A stretch of 64,000 nucleotides of DNA from Candidatus Leptofilum proximum (GCA_016710325.1 JADJXK010000002.1:1178001-1242000); one strand, 5' to 3'. Positions 48,901-56,321 are shown, counted from the first letter of the stretch. Numbers and translations: made by a program. The notes: a model not told the origin generated them from the sequence alone.

Positions 48901-49253
48901 GGGGATTCGAGGATGGCGGTAGGAAGACGGCCGTACCCAAACAAAACACGCGCGGGCAACCATAGCGCCTGGTAGATGAGCAGGCCGGCCACCAGCCCTG
49001 CCTGGCTGCCCCGCAGCACCCCTTGCCGCCAGCCAATCGCCCTGGCCTGCCGCGCCGCCCAAAAACCGAGGCCCAGCAGCACCGGCAGCCCCAACACCGC
49101 CGAGCCAATGAGCCAGATGAGGTGGATTTGTGGGGGAAACGGCCGTTGCCACCCCACCAACCAGCGCGGCGCCAACAAACTAATTAGAGGATACAAACCA
49201 GCCAGAGTGATGACCATGCCACCAATCAGGCCAGTTCCCAGGGCACGTTTCAT
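45969..49253 (-). CDS. Large multi-pass membrane protein with C-terminal AAA ATPase
   Basis: 1094 residues from ATG 49253; TTG 49268 is an alternative inside a repeat arm. The N-terminal half contains around eight to ten membrane helices (to about residue 385), followed by a helical region and a beta-sandwich ('TVHVQLLPGEGYHLLGV'). From about residue 717 ('FAGRSEQLRFVQDSLAHA') an AAA_16/STAND-like ATPase follows with Walker A 'GVRRIGKTSLL' and Walker B 'KLLLLVDDAD', then a winged-helix-like end. Known relatives are signalling or scaffold ATPases. The start lies directly against the downstream arm of four-helix-bundle cassette 2, so the native promoter and ribosome-binding site may have been replaced. 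Confidence 0.8.
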   Translation of the reverse strand: MKRALGTGLIGGMVITLAGLYPLISLLAPRWLVGWQRPFPPQIHLIWLIGSAVLGLPVLLGLGFWAARQARAIGWRQGVLRGSQAGLVAGLLIYQALWLPARVLFGYGRLPTAILESPADLLPATATWLHQFSQPVGDWPVHPELVLPLLLLFWGVSGAVVGWRRRGEVVAQRPSLLDLLQTDEPLKKWFAGDQAALRLGLRAGLVMALVAVVGALLWLLLTFTQNWPELAALVVPATWRSFTDQLAQISPLLWPLLLFALVNLGFGVVLLLKNPVDRWRARVTAVWLATFVVVTALVMLLLHLAYLLWGAAALWSDHWLAANDGLAAETVDLLQRQQALFQSPGSQVASVLAAPWLAWLLALSVAGVLGGWQALLVVPVLSFRTRPVDRAAQLRRRVRQQSEELLPLLYRLFEQTPRAYDVLAHLARQTERSHPAVAQVAAALHTLGQSHEVALDERAVTAVCRLLAGQRGWRWATDLGPFYQMLQAALPVQTLAGVDALTLPAPPNSTALPALVVQHGRQLSRITHQLQKVNQAEDLATRLIFLENSLTAVGEAQTAVQAALAQTLPVSLPHLPALERLLRRWQQIIQAEIAQVTAQAALVVTLTTHHTEFAEELPLVWQVHNQGLSPAQTVHVQLLPGEGYHLLGVKSEAQLAELPPGAAQPVTLFIMPEADRQELRLAGELRFADDVAADHRQTFAHTLVFARQERPFLPIQPNPYLPGAPLQPGDFFAGRSEQLRFVQDSLAHASRSSLIVLEGVRRIGKTSLLNQLPGALAATHLAVRLDMQGHPAQDEADFLYALADEIVFALSEKGINAVLPPRTEFAESPEFFFRSRFLRSLWPLLGDQKLLLLVDDADLLPQRVADGRLPADILRFFHTLRQQESQIDFVFTGNNVGETAVDAWAMLLENAVYRTLAPLSSVEMHQLITGPVAPYKVAYDPPALGRLVHLTAGQPYLAQVLLHELVQVHNELEVTYLTTVDVDHVVQRILERGETHFRYLWAELSEEARLALRAVADLSRSDEPVTIKALRQFLGERGHVSPDRWQSDLDHLESRDLLASQLPIGPSGQPGKTPLYRFRAELVRLWVDQMPPLL

Positions 49254-49265
49254 CGGATCAATAGC

Positions 49266-49300
49266 CAATTGTCAATGGTCAACGACCAATGGTTAATTGA
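49266..49300. repeat. Heptad arm downstream of four-helix-bundle gene 2
   Basis: Five perfect-length units CAATTGT-CAATGGT-CAACGAC-CAATGGT-TAATTGA between the four-helix-bundle stop and the start of the AAA protein. Complementary to 49685-49726. Confidence 0.85.
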
Positions 49301-49303
49301 ACT

Positions 49304-49660
49304 TTACAGCTTTTGCCGGGCCGTTTGGATGCTGGCATTCATGATGCGGCTCAGTTCCGAACATTCCTGCAAAATCAGCTCCATTTTTGCAGCCGGGTGC
49401 ATGGCGCTGCCCACAATGATGCGCAGCCAAACGCTCGACTCGTTCAACTCTTTCAAACACAACTTGAGCTTGTGAATAAAATCCTTCACGCTTTCGGCCC
49501 CACGCGCCTCCGCATAATGAGCCGCTGGCGAGGTACCGCTGCGCAGCAACTGTCCTCCAACATGGTCGCCTGACCTCGTCTGCGGCAAAGCATCACACAA
49601 CACAATGATCCGCACCGCAAAATCAATCAGCCGCTTTTCAATGTCATCTCCTTTGGCCAT
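49304..49660 (-). CDS. Four-helix-bundle protein (23S rRNA IVP / S23 family), copy 2
   Basis: 118 residues starting MAKGDDIEKRLIDFA. It shares with copy 1 the leader TAGGAGGG before ATG, the MAKGD start and the core 'GGQLLRSGTSPAAHYAEARGAES', while the rest has diverged. Like copy 1 it lies between two co-directional genes and between complementary heptad arms (49266-49300 and 49685-49726), although the arm units differ (CAATTGT type here, TTCACAA type there). No rRNA is nearby. The repeated arrangement is the strongest evidence that gene plus arms form one cassette. Confidence 0.9.
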   Translation of the reverse strand: MAKGDDIEKRLIDFAVRIIVLCDALPQTRSGDHVGGQLLRSGTSPAAHYAEARGAESVKDFIHKLKLCLKELNESSVWLRIIVGSAMHPAAKMELILQECSELSRIMNASIQTARQKL

Positions 49661-49684
49661 AGTTCCCTCCTAAACTATTTCATG

Positions 49685-49726
49685 CATTAACAATTGAAAA
49701 TTGAGCATTAACAATTGACCATTCTC
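49685..49726. repeat. Heptad arm upstream of four-helix-bundle gene 2
   Basis: Six units CATTAAC-AATTGAA-AATTGAG-CATTAAC-AATTGAC-CATTCTC. The arm abuts and overlaps the stop codon of the lipoprotein gene at 49725. Confidence 0.88.
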
Positions 49727-50741
49727 ACGGCTCCCACTGATAGTGAACCAGGGTGCTGAGATAATATTGGCCCTGCCACTGCTCCACGCCCACTACCCAG
49801 GTGCCCCAGTTGAGCCCGTCAAATTCGTTGGTGCCGGGGCGGTAGAAAGAGATGAAGTTGAGCGGCGCATAGGCGTCGGGGAGGACGACAAAACCGGTGG
49901 TGGGGCCGTGAAAAATTTCGTTGCAGGCCATTTCGGTGGCAGCTAAAAAGTCGGTTTGCAGACGGGGCAGCAGCACCTGGGCGGGTGTACCGAGGATCGC
50001 TTCGCCGCTGCCAGCCGCGCTGCCCCAGTTGTAGCTGGTGGGGTCGCTCAAAAGATTGTTATTGTCCAGGTTGGTTTCCGCCTCGTACCAGAGCAGGCGC
50101 ACGCGCAGGCCGCGTTCCGGGTGGATGAGTTGGGCGAGGGCGGCATCGTCTTGATTGGCTACGGCCGTTTCCAACCGTTCCAACAGCTGCGTGACCGAAC
50201 TGTCGTTACAGAATTCACTATCGGGCACAAACCCCGTCAGAAAGCGGCTGTTGACCCAGCCCGAGACCGCACCACGCTGCACCGGCACCCAGGTGGAACC
50301 GGCCACCACATGGCCATTGCCAGTAATTTGCACGTCGGTGGCGGTGGGCGGGATGGTGCCGACGATGCCAAAACTCACGCCGGGGCCAGAGCGCACGTTG
50401 AGCACGTCCGTTGGCTCGACAAAGATGGTGGCGTAATCAGCCGGGTCATTGGCCGAGATCGTGGCGGTGGGCGGTACGGCCGTTGCGCCGGGGACGGCCG
50501 TTGCGCTGGGAACGGCTGTGGGAGATGGTACGGTGCTGGTGGGCACTGCTTCTGGGGCAGCGGGTGGGGTGACGGTGGGAACGGCCGTTGGCTCCGGCGG
50601 CGGTTCGGTGGTGGCAGGCGGCGAGGTGGGCAGCGCCAGCGTGGGCACTGGCGTAGGTTCAGCGGCACCGCCACAGCCCGTCAGCAGCAAAACCATGCCC
50701 AAACCACAGCAGAAATTTTTGATTGCAGCTCGCACAGTCAT
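49725..50741 (-). CDS. SH3-domain lipoprotein of unknown function
   Basis: 338 residues. Lipobox 'LLTGCGG', then a long Pro/Thr/Ala/Val-rich linker (about residues 30-100) typical of secreted Chloroflexota proteins, partly coded by ACGGCCGT-containing repeats. Next is an SH3_3-like domain ('TDVLNVRSGPGVSFGIVGTIPP', 'VPVQRGAVSGWVNSRFL'; about 108-170) and a C-terminal domain of about 165 residues with no recognised family. SH3_3 domains often bind cell-wall peptides. The stop lies in the heptad arm of the four-helix-bundle cassette. Confidence 0.8.
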   Translation of the reverse strand: MTVRAAIKNFCCGLGMVLLLTGCGGAAEPTPVPTLALPTSPPATTEPPPEPTAVPTVTPPAAPEAVPTSTVPSPTAVPSATAVPGATAVPPTATISANDPADYATIFVEPTDVLNVRSGPGVSFGIVGTIPPTATDVQITGNGHVVAGSTWVPVQRGAVSGWVNSRFLTGFVPDSEFCNDSSVTQLLERLETAVANQDDAALAQLIHPERGLRVRLLWYEAETNLDNNNLLSDPTSYNWGSAAGSGEAILGTPAQVLLPRLQTDFLAATEMACNEIFHGPTTGFVVLPDAYAPLNFISFYRPGTNEFDGLNWGTWVVGVEQWQGQYYLSTLVHYQWEP

Positions 50742-50828
50742 CGTTTGCTCCGGTGTTGTTTGCGCCGATCCCGACTAAAAACATAACTCACAGGTAAACG
50801 TTCAGCCGTATCTGGCGTCAGGGCAGCG

Positions 50829-50849
50829 CCCTCGTGCGGGATGCCAACT
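50829..50849. repeat. 21-bp repeat, copy 2
   Basis: Identical to 42582-42602, located between the SH3 lipoprotein gene and ychF. Confidence 0.8.
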
Positions 50850-50880
50850 GAACGGTTCACTCACATTCGCCGCGCATACA

Positions 50881-51969
50881 TTAAATGTTGAACTTGATGT
50901 TAATCACATCGCCGTCTTGCACGATGTAGGTTTTGCCTTCCTGGCGCAGCTTGCCTGCGGTGCGCGCCTGCGCCAGCCCGCCCAGGGCCACGAGCTCCGC
51001 GTAGGCCACCGTTTCGGCGCGGATGAAGCCTTTGGCCAGGTCGGTATGGATAGTGGCGGCGGCGTCTACGGCCGTTGCCCCCCGCGCAATCGTCCAGGCC
51101 CGTACCTCGTCTTCACCCACGGTGAAGAAGGATTGCAGCCCCATCAAATCGTAGCTCAGACCAATGACCCGGTCCAGGCTGAGCTCGGTGACGCCGTATT
51201 CTTCCATGAACATTTCCAGCGATTCGGTATCCCCGGCGGCGCTGAGCTGCGCCAGTTCCATCTCCAGCTTGCCACGCAGGTTGGCCATGACTGTGTGCGG
51301 CTGGTCGTAGTCCAGGTGCACCTCGTCCTGGTCATCACCAATGTTGAGGAGCACCACGGTGGGTTTGAGGGTGAGCAGGCCGTAACCGCGCAGCATTTTT
51401 TCCTGCTCTTCTGTGAGATCGAGGGTGCGCAACGGCCGTTCATCGCTCAACGTCTCATTCAACTGCTGGAACAGGGCCAGCTCGGCCTGGGCTGCCGCTT
51501 TGTTTTTCGACGCCCCTTTGCGCAGGCCGTCTTCAATCTTTTCGATGCGCCGCTCGACCACGCCCAAATCGTTGAGCAGAAACTCCGTGTCCAACGCTTC
51601 TAAGTCGCGGGCGGGATCGACGCTGCCGTCGGGATGCGGCACCAGGTCAGATTCAAAGGCGCGCACCACGTGGACAAAGCCATCGAGCCCGGCGAGGTGG
51701 TTGAGCAGTTCGCCGCTCATGCCGCCGCCCTCGTTGGCCCCTTTTTTAATGCCCGCCACGTCGGTGTAGGTAATTTTGGCGAAGGTGGTTTTTTTGGGGT
51801 TGAACATGCGGGTCAGCACGTCCACCCGTTCATCATAGACATCAACGACGGCCGTGAGCACGTCAAACCGGCCGCCCAGGCTTTGCCCCGTGGGGGCATC
51901 CCCCTTGGTGAGCGCGTTGAAGACGGTGGTTTTGCCGCTGCTGGGCAGGCCAATAATCCCTAGTTTCAT
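50881..51969 (-). CDS. ychF: Redox-responsive ATPase YchF
   Basis: 362 residues, the normal length. OBG-family P-loop 'GLPSSGKTTVFNAL' near the N-terminus, 'DVAGIKKGANEGGGMSGELL' (switch II/G3), the altered G4 'LNIGDD' that gives ATP preference, a helical insertion, and a C-terminal TGS domain ('AWTIARGATAVDAAATIHTDLAKGFIRAE'...'VQDGDVINIKFN'). YchF/OLA1 binds the ribosome and acts in stress control. It follows a lipoprotein gene by three bases on the same strand. Confidence 0.96.
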   Translation of the reverse strand: MKLGIIGLPSSGKTTVFNALTKGDAPTGQSLGGRFDVLTAVVDVYDERVDVLTRMFNPKKTTFAKITYTDVAGIKKGANEGGGMSGELLNHLAGLDGFVHVVRAFESDLVPHPDGSVDPARDLEALDTEFLLNDLGVVERRIEKIEDGLRKGASKNKAAAQAELALFQQLNETLSDERPLRTLDLTEEQEKMLRGYGLLTLKPTVVLLNIGDDQDEVHLDYDQPHTVMANLRGKLEMELAQLSAAGDTESLEMFMEEYGVTELSLDRVIGLSYDLMGLQSFFTVGEDEVRAWTIARGATAVDAAATIHTDLAKGFIRAETVAYAELVALGGLAQARTAGKLRQEGKTYIVQDGDVINIKFNI

Positions 51970-51972
51970 TGT

Positions 51973-52980
51973 TTAATTTCCAATTCGTTGTAAAGACCAT
52001 TCATCAATAAAAAAGCCGTTGCTGGCCAGGGCGTAGCGCCCGCGCATGCCTACACCAACGCGCACCGTTTGGGCGGTATCTATGGAGAAGGTGTGCTCAA
52101 ACACGCCCCATTTGCCAAACCCGGCGCCAAAAGCCAGCCAGCCCGTACCACCACCGGGAGCAATAAAGCGCACTTCACCGGAAGCGGGATCACCGGCATA
52201 CTGTTTGCCGCCATCGTAGCTGCTAACCAGATCGGGGAAAACGTAGGCGGTGAAGCGGTAGGTGCCGGGCTGCAAGGCGATGTCCTGCAAAAAGCGCAGG
52301 CTGATGGGGCCATTGCCCTTAAACGCTTTGATGGTGTGTTCCCCATCACGAATAAACAGGCCGCGTTCGCTATCCGGCAGTTGGAAGTAAGGCAGCACGC
52401 GAATTTCGGGCGGGAACCAGACGTCCCAAGGCTGGCTGCCAAAGCCGGTCGGGCCAGAATCGAATTCCAGCGTCCAACCGTTGGGCAGCTGGAATTCCGG
52501 CGCGCCGTTGAGGTTGTACCAGCCGCCTTCAAAAGAGCCGTTAACCAGCAGATTGCCGCTGGGAGCGGGCGGGGCCGTCGGTGGTGGCGGCGGCTGAGTA
52601 TTGACGGCCGCACTGGTGGGTGGAACGGCCGTTGGCGCTGCGGTTGGTTCCTCGGTGGCGGTCGGTTCCTCGGTGGGTGCTTCAGTCGGGGCATCGGTGG
52701 CCGTGGGTACAGGGGTACTGGTGGGCGGGGGCGGCATGGTGGGCGCCGGGGGCAGCGTGGCGGTCTCGGTAGGCGGCACCTGAGTGGGAATATCGGTGGC
52801 CTGTGCCACTTCGTCGGCGGCAGTTTCTTGGGCCGTAACGGTGAGGGCAACGGCCGTATCCACCGTGGCCTGTACGCCTTCGGGGGTTAATGCTTCATCT
52901 TCTTGGCAGCCTGCCAGCCCCCACAGCATGATCAGGAGCAGGATGAGCAGCCAGTTGTTAGGCTTCCATAACCTTTGCAT
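51973..52980 (-). CDS. Lipoprotein with Pro/Thr linker and C-terminal carbohydrate-binding-like domain
   Basis: 335 residues from ATG 52980 (MQRLWKPNNWLLI), supported by the GAGGATAAAG box upstream and by the signal peptide that begins there; lipobox 'LAGCQED'. Residues about 50-150 are a Pro/Thr/Ala/Glu linker. The C-terminal 185 residues start 'NLLVNGSFEGGWYNLNGAPEFQLPNGWTLEF', a typical opening of CBM-type jelly-roll domains, and end in beta strands. Function unknown; likely surface-located. The stop is three bases from the ychF start, so the two genes are probably co-transcribed. Confidence 0.75.
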   Translation of the reverse strand: MQRLWKPNNWLLILLLIMLWGLAGCQEDEALTPEGVQATVDTAVALTVTAQETAADEVAQATDIPTQVPPTETATLPPAPTMPPPPTSTPVPTATDAPTEAPTEEPTATEEPTAAPTAVPPTSAAVNTQPPPPPTAPPAPSGNLLVNGSFEGGWYNLNGAPEFQLPNGWTLEFDSGPTGFGSQPWDVWFPPEIRVLPYFQLPDSERGLFIRDGEHTIKAFKGNGPISLRFLQDIALQPGTYRFTAYVFPDLVSSYDGGKQYAGDPASGEVRFIAPGGGTGWLAFGAGFGKWGVFEHTFSIDTAQTVRVGVGMRGRYALASNGFFIDEWSLQRIGN

Positions 52981-53167
52981 TTTCTTCAACTTTATCCTCC
53001 GGTTCAAGGAATCGGCAAAACGGCCGTTACACCCCAAAAATAATAATGGGTAACGTGCGGTCCGGTTGGACGTAGTTACCCATCTGTGTAACGTTTTTTA
53101 CCGTGGAATGAACCACGCGAATTGTATGCAGGGTAGATCGAATTAGCAAGTTGATGGGGAACGGCCG

Positions 53168-53695
53168 TTACCGCCACAAACGAATAATCTCTACCAAAAT
53201 CAGCAAACCACCGCTGCTCACCAGCCCGGTAATAAAGGACAAATACGCCAGCCGCACGTAGCGGTACTTCTGATGCCCCAGGTAAACGCCCAGCTCATAT
53301 ACCTCTCGAACCTGCGCCTCGTACACCTTGTCGGCAGAGTGCATCATCTCATCCATGATCTGGCCAAAATCCTCGTAATCCAGGTTCATGAAGTTGCCAA
53401 AAAACAAAATGTTGCAGTCCGGATTTTTGATGTCCGGCCGGAAATCGAAGTTCAGCTTGGGCATTACCGCATAGGCGGCAAAAAAGACGGTCATTACACA
53501 GAAGAAAATTAGCACCACCACCGGCCAGCGCAGCACCGGATCGCTCAGGTAGCCAATGGAAAAGGTGGTCAACAACGCTGCCAACGACAGCATGATGTTG
53601 GCCTTCACGTCGGCCATGGAGCTGAGCTGTACATGATGCATACGGGTCTGGCGCAGCAGGTGGTCCAGGTGGGTGCCGGGCGCAATCGGGGTCAT
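53168..53695 (-). CDS. DUF5706 / Pycsar-effector-like membrane protein
   Basis: 175 residues. The N-terminus 'MHHVQLSSMADVKANIMLSLAALL' carries the SxAD-x-KA pattern (A28, D29, K31) seen in the transmembrane effectors of Pycsar and some CBASS systems (DUF5706). Two helices follow (about 34-70), then a soluble part with 'FFGNFMNLDYEDF' and a last helix near the C-terminus. In the known systems such proteins respond to cyclic nucleotides and damage the membrane during phage infection. No nucleotide cyclase gene is adjacent, so it could be an orphan or a housekeeping relative. An ACGGCCGTTAC lies immediately after its stop. Confidence 0.7.
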   Translation of the reverse strand: MTPIAPGTHLDHLLRQTRMHHVQLSSMADVKANIMLSLAALLTTFSIGYLSDPVLRWPVVVLIFFCVMTVFFAAYAVMPKLNFDFRPDIKNPDCNILFFGNFMNLDYEDFGQIMDEMMHSADKVYEAQVREVYELGVYLGHQKYRYVRLAYLSFITGLVSSGGLLILVEIIRLWR

Positions 53696-53735
53696 AGAGT
53701 CCTCCTATACAATTCGGGTTGAGATGTTTACAAAG

Positions 53736-53799
53736 AGGTGCGACGCACTTTTATGGGCGCAAAGCGTAGCTAAGCCATTAAAGAAAGTGCGTCGCACCT
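53736..53799. repeat. Hairpin upstream of R2lox
   Basis: Perfect 16-bp inverted repeat AGGTGCGACGCACTTT (53736-53751) / AAAGTGCGTCGCACCT (53784-53799) in the divergent promoter region, flanked by GTTTACAA and TTGTAAAC, which extends the symmetry outward. Confidence 0.88.
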
Positions 53800-53852
53800 G
53801 GTAAATATTGTAAACTTACTCGCAAAACAGTGATAGAGGGAGGCAATTTCTG

Positions 53853-54752
53853 ATGACCCACCAACAATTTCTTACCACCAGCCGCGGCCTGCAGCGGCAC
53901 ACGCCGCCGATGCGGCTGTACGAAAAGGCCAAGCGGCTGGGCATCTGGAACCCCAGCGATATCGACCTGGCGCAGGACAAAGCCGACTGGCAGCGGCTGG
54001 CTGCCGATGAACAAGATTTGCTGCTGCGCCTGACGGCGATGTTCCAAGCAGGCGAGGAGGCAGTCACGCTGGATTTGCTGCCGCTGATGATGGTGATTGC
54101 CCAAGACGGCCGTCTCGAAGAAGAGTTGTACCTCACCACCTTTTTGTTCGAGGAAGCCAAACACACGGACTTTTTCAACCGTTTTCTGGCGGAAGTGGTG
54201 CAGGCCAACCCCGACTTAAGCCGTTATCACACCGAAAATTACCACACCGTCTTTTACCAGGCGCTGCCCCAGGCGCTGCAAGCGTTGCAGCAAGATCGCT
54301 CCCCGGCGGCCCAGGTGCGCGCCTCGGTGACGTACAACATGATTGTGGAGGGGGTGCTGGCCGAGACCGGGTACCACGGCTACTTCACCGTGATGCAGCA
54401 ACACAACATTTTGCCCGGCGTGCGCCAAGGCATTCGCCTGCTGCAGCAGGACGAATCACGCCACATCGCCTATGGTATTTTTTTGCTCTCCAGATTGGTC
54501 GCTGCCGATGACAGCTTGTGGGAAGTGTTGGAAGAAACGATGAACGAGCTGCTGCCGCCAGCGCTCGGCGTGGTCGGTGATGCCTTTGCCTGCTACGAGG
54601 CGATGCCGTTTGGCCTGGAGGAGTCTGTTTTTACCGAGTATGCGCTGAGCCAATTCCAAAAGCGGGTTGAGCGGCTGGAAAAAGCGCGAGGCGCGTCGCT
54701 GGAAGAAATTTACCGCGTCACGCAGCGGGCGATTGATCAGGATGACAGCTAG
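53853..54752 (+). CDS. R2-like ligand-binding oxidase (R2lox)
   Basis: 299 residues of the ferritin-like ribonucleotide-reductase-R2 superfamily. Metal ligands correspond to those of mycobacterial R2lox: E68 ('QAGEEAV'), E101 and H104 ('FEEAKHTDFF'), E166 ('NMIVEGVL'), E201 and H204 ('DESRHIAYG'). Val71 and Tyr161 are placed as in the R2lox ether cross-link. These enzymes assemble a Mn/Fe centre with a bound fatty acid; the physiological substrate is unknown. GAGG precedes ATG 53853. Monocistronic, behind a large hairpin. Confidence 0.92.
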   Translation: MTHQQFLTTSRGLQRHTPPMRLYEKAKRLGIWNPSDIDLAQDKADWQRLAADEQDLLLRLTAMFQAGEEAVTLDLLPLMMVIAQDGRLEEELYLTTFLFEEAKHTDFFNRFLAEVVQANPDLSRYHTENYHTVFYQALPQALQALQQDRSPAAQVRASVTYNMIVEGVLAETGYHGYFTVMQQHNILPGVRQGIRLLQQDESRHIAYGIFLLSRLVAADDSLWEVLEETMNELLPPALGVVGDAFACYEAMPFGLEESVFTEYALSQFQKRVERLEKARGASLEEIYRVTQRAIDQDDS

Positions 54753-54795
54753 GCCAAATTAGCTGCACATGCAACAAATTTTAAGGTGGAAACGA

Positions 54796-54825
54796 TTGAC
54801 GGCCGTTCCCCCCATTCCCTATAAT
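54796..54825 (+). promoter_or_regulatory. Near-consensus promoter of the structured RNA
   Basis: TTGACG (54796-54801) and perfect TATAAT (54820-54825), 18 bases apart. The -35 region overlaps an ACGGCCGT octamer. No protein start follows. Confidence 0.85.
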
Positions 54826-54831
54826 GCAAAT

Positions 54832-55034
54832 AGCCATATCACCCCGGATGAAACGGTAGATTGGCCAGGGAAAAGGCACTTTTGAGATCTCCCACCGTGC
54901 GCCCGCTCGCTTCCGTAGAAGACTGATGCCCAGGAAGCCAACACCTGTCATCGGCCACGGCGAGATTCACTAACATAAGGCTGCTGAAACTTGTCCTCTT
55001 CCAGGTCTACCGTCCCTCTCCGGGGTTTCTTTTT
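54832..55034 (+). ncRNA. Structured non-coding RNA of about 200 nt (6S-like?)
   Basis: Directly after a near-consensus promoter comes a stretch with no plausible protein frame. Its ends are complementary: CCCCGG (54842-54847) with CCGGGG (55020-55025), and ACGGTAGA (54853-54860) with TCTACCGT (55006-55013). Internal pairings include CACCGTG (54892-54898) with CACGG (54957-54961) and a CTTC-GAAG hairpin. The closing stem is followed by a T-rich run (TTTCTTTTT to 55034), so it doubles as a terminator. Size, rod-like folding and strong promoter fit 6S RNA, but I do not recognise a conserved central bubble with certainty; SRP RNA, tmRNA and RNase P motifs are absent. Confidence 0.65.
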
Positions 55035-55059
55035 GTCTTTAACTGAAATCCATTTAGTA

Positions 55060-56157
55060 TCATTCCCGCATCACCTTCACAACCGCTTCCGCTGGTAAAC
55101 CATAGCGCGTATTGCCATCTCGCCCCACCACCGTGTGCGCCATCAGCAGGCTGTTGTAGATCGCTTCCTCCACCGCTTCAATCACTGCCAAAGAAAAGAG
55201 GCTCATGATGGGCTGTTCGTAGACGGCCGTTTGCCCCACCACCACACGCTCCGGCCGATCCGGCACCCGGTTGGTTGTGCTGAAGGCGATGACAAAATCA
55301 CCGCTGCCGCCGTGGCAGGTACTGCCCGTGCGCGCCAGGCCAAACGCCGCTCGCTGACACAAGCGCCCCAGCTGGCGCGCGTCCAGCGGCGCATCCGTCG
55401 CCAGGACGATCATGATCGAGCCATCCTCTACACGTTGATTGGGCGGCGGCAGCAAGTGCAGACCAATGGGCACCCCGGCAATCGTCAGCTCTTCGGGACG
55501 GCCGAAATTGCTCTGCACCAGCGCCCCAATCGTATACCCCTCGCCGCGTTCTGGCAGCACCCGGCTGGCCGTGCCGATGCCCCCCTTCCAGCCATAACAG
55601 CTTGTCCCCGTCCCAGCGCCCACCACACCCTCGGCCACCGGGCCAGTGACTGCATCGGCCAGCGCGGCCCGCACTTCATCCAGGCCGATGGGGCGTGCCT
55701 GCATGTCGCTCAAATAGCCGTCGCTCGTCTCGCCCACTACCGGATTGACGCTGGCGTACCCCTGCCGCCCGGTGGCGGCAAAACCCAGGCCAATGTGCGG
55801 ATTCTGCTCGATGGCGAGGGTCATCAGCGCGTCGGCCACGCGGGGCACGTTCAGCGTGCTGGTGAGGGCAATCGGTGTTTCCAGGTTGCCCAGCTCACGC
55901 ACCTGTTCAAAGCCTGCCACCTTGCCAAAGCCATTGATGGTGTGAACGGCCGCTGCCACCTTCGCCTCATACAAATTGCCCTGGTGCGGCAAAATCACCG
56001 TCACTCCGGTACGGAACGGCCCGCGGCCCGTCCACCCACCATCCCCTTCAATCAGCGTAAAATGTCCCACTGCCACCCCCGCCACATCGGTGATCCCGTT
56101 GTGCGGACCGGTGGGCAGCTGGCTCTGGTAAATGCCTAGCTCGCGTATTCTGGGCAT
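55060..56157 (-). CDS. P1-family (DmpA-type) self-processing peptidase
   Basis: 365 residues from ATG 56157 (MPRIRELGIYQ), with AAGGAG upstream; the longer frame to 56211 would include that site. Family motifs: 'GPHNGITDVAGVAVGHFTL', 'GRGPFRTGVTVILPH', 'INGFGKVAGFEQVRELG', 'GYLSDMQARPI' and 'GAGTGTSCYGWKGGIGTASR', the region of the autocatalytic cleavage and N-terminal nucleophile in DmpA/BapA aminopeptidases. These enzymes are Ntn-type hydrolases that act on D- or beta-amino-acid peptides. Intracellular; no signal peptide. Its gene end lies 26 bases from the structured RNA terminator, convergently. Confidence 0.9.
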   Translation of the reverse strand: MPRIRELGIYQSQLPTGPHNGITDVAGVAVGHFTLIEGDGGWTGRGPFRTGVTVILPHQGNLYEAKVAAAVHTINGFGKVAGFEQVRELGNLETPIALTSTLNVPRVADALMTLAIEQNPHIGLGFAATGRQGYASVNPVVGETSDGYLSDMQARPIGLDEVRAALADAVTGPVAEGVVGAGTGTSCYGWKGGIGTASRVLPERGEGYTIGALVQSNFGRPEELTIAGVPIGLHLLPPPNQRVEDGSIMIVLATDAPLDARQLGRLCQRAAFGLARTGSTCHGGSGDFVIAFSTTNRVPDRPERVVVGQTAVYEQPIMSLFSLAVIEAVEEAIYNSLLMAHTVVGRDGNTRYGLPAEAVVKVMRE

Positions 56158-56321
56158 ACGTTTCTCCTTCATAAATGTGGGTCGGATTGGCAATCCGACT
56201 ACAATTTTCATTCATGGTGGTCAACGGCCGTTGGTGTCGTCTTCTTCAAAAGAGCGGAATACAGAGGAGACACAGAGAAAAGAAAAATCCGCGTTAATCC
56301 GTGAAATCCGTGGCTAAGAAA

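Noticed and set aside
54753..55059. Small protein gene in the gap after R2lox
   Set aside because: No frame with a start and ribosome-binding site; promoter, pairing ends and T-run favour an RNA.
55135..56139. 334-codon plus-strand frame opposite the P1 peptidase
   Set aside because: The minus strand carries the conserved P1 peptidase motifs; the plus frame shows none.
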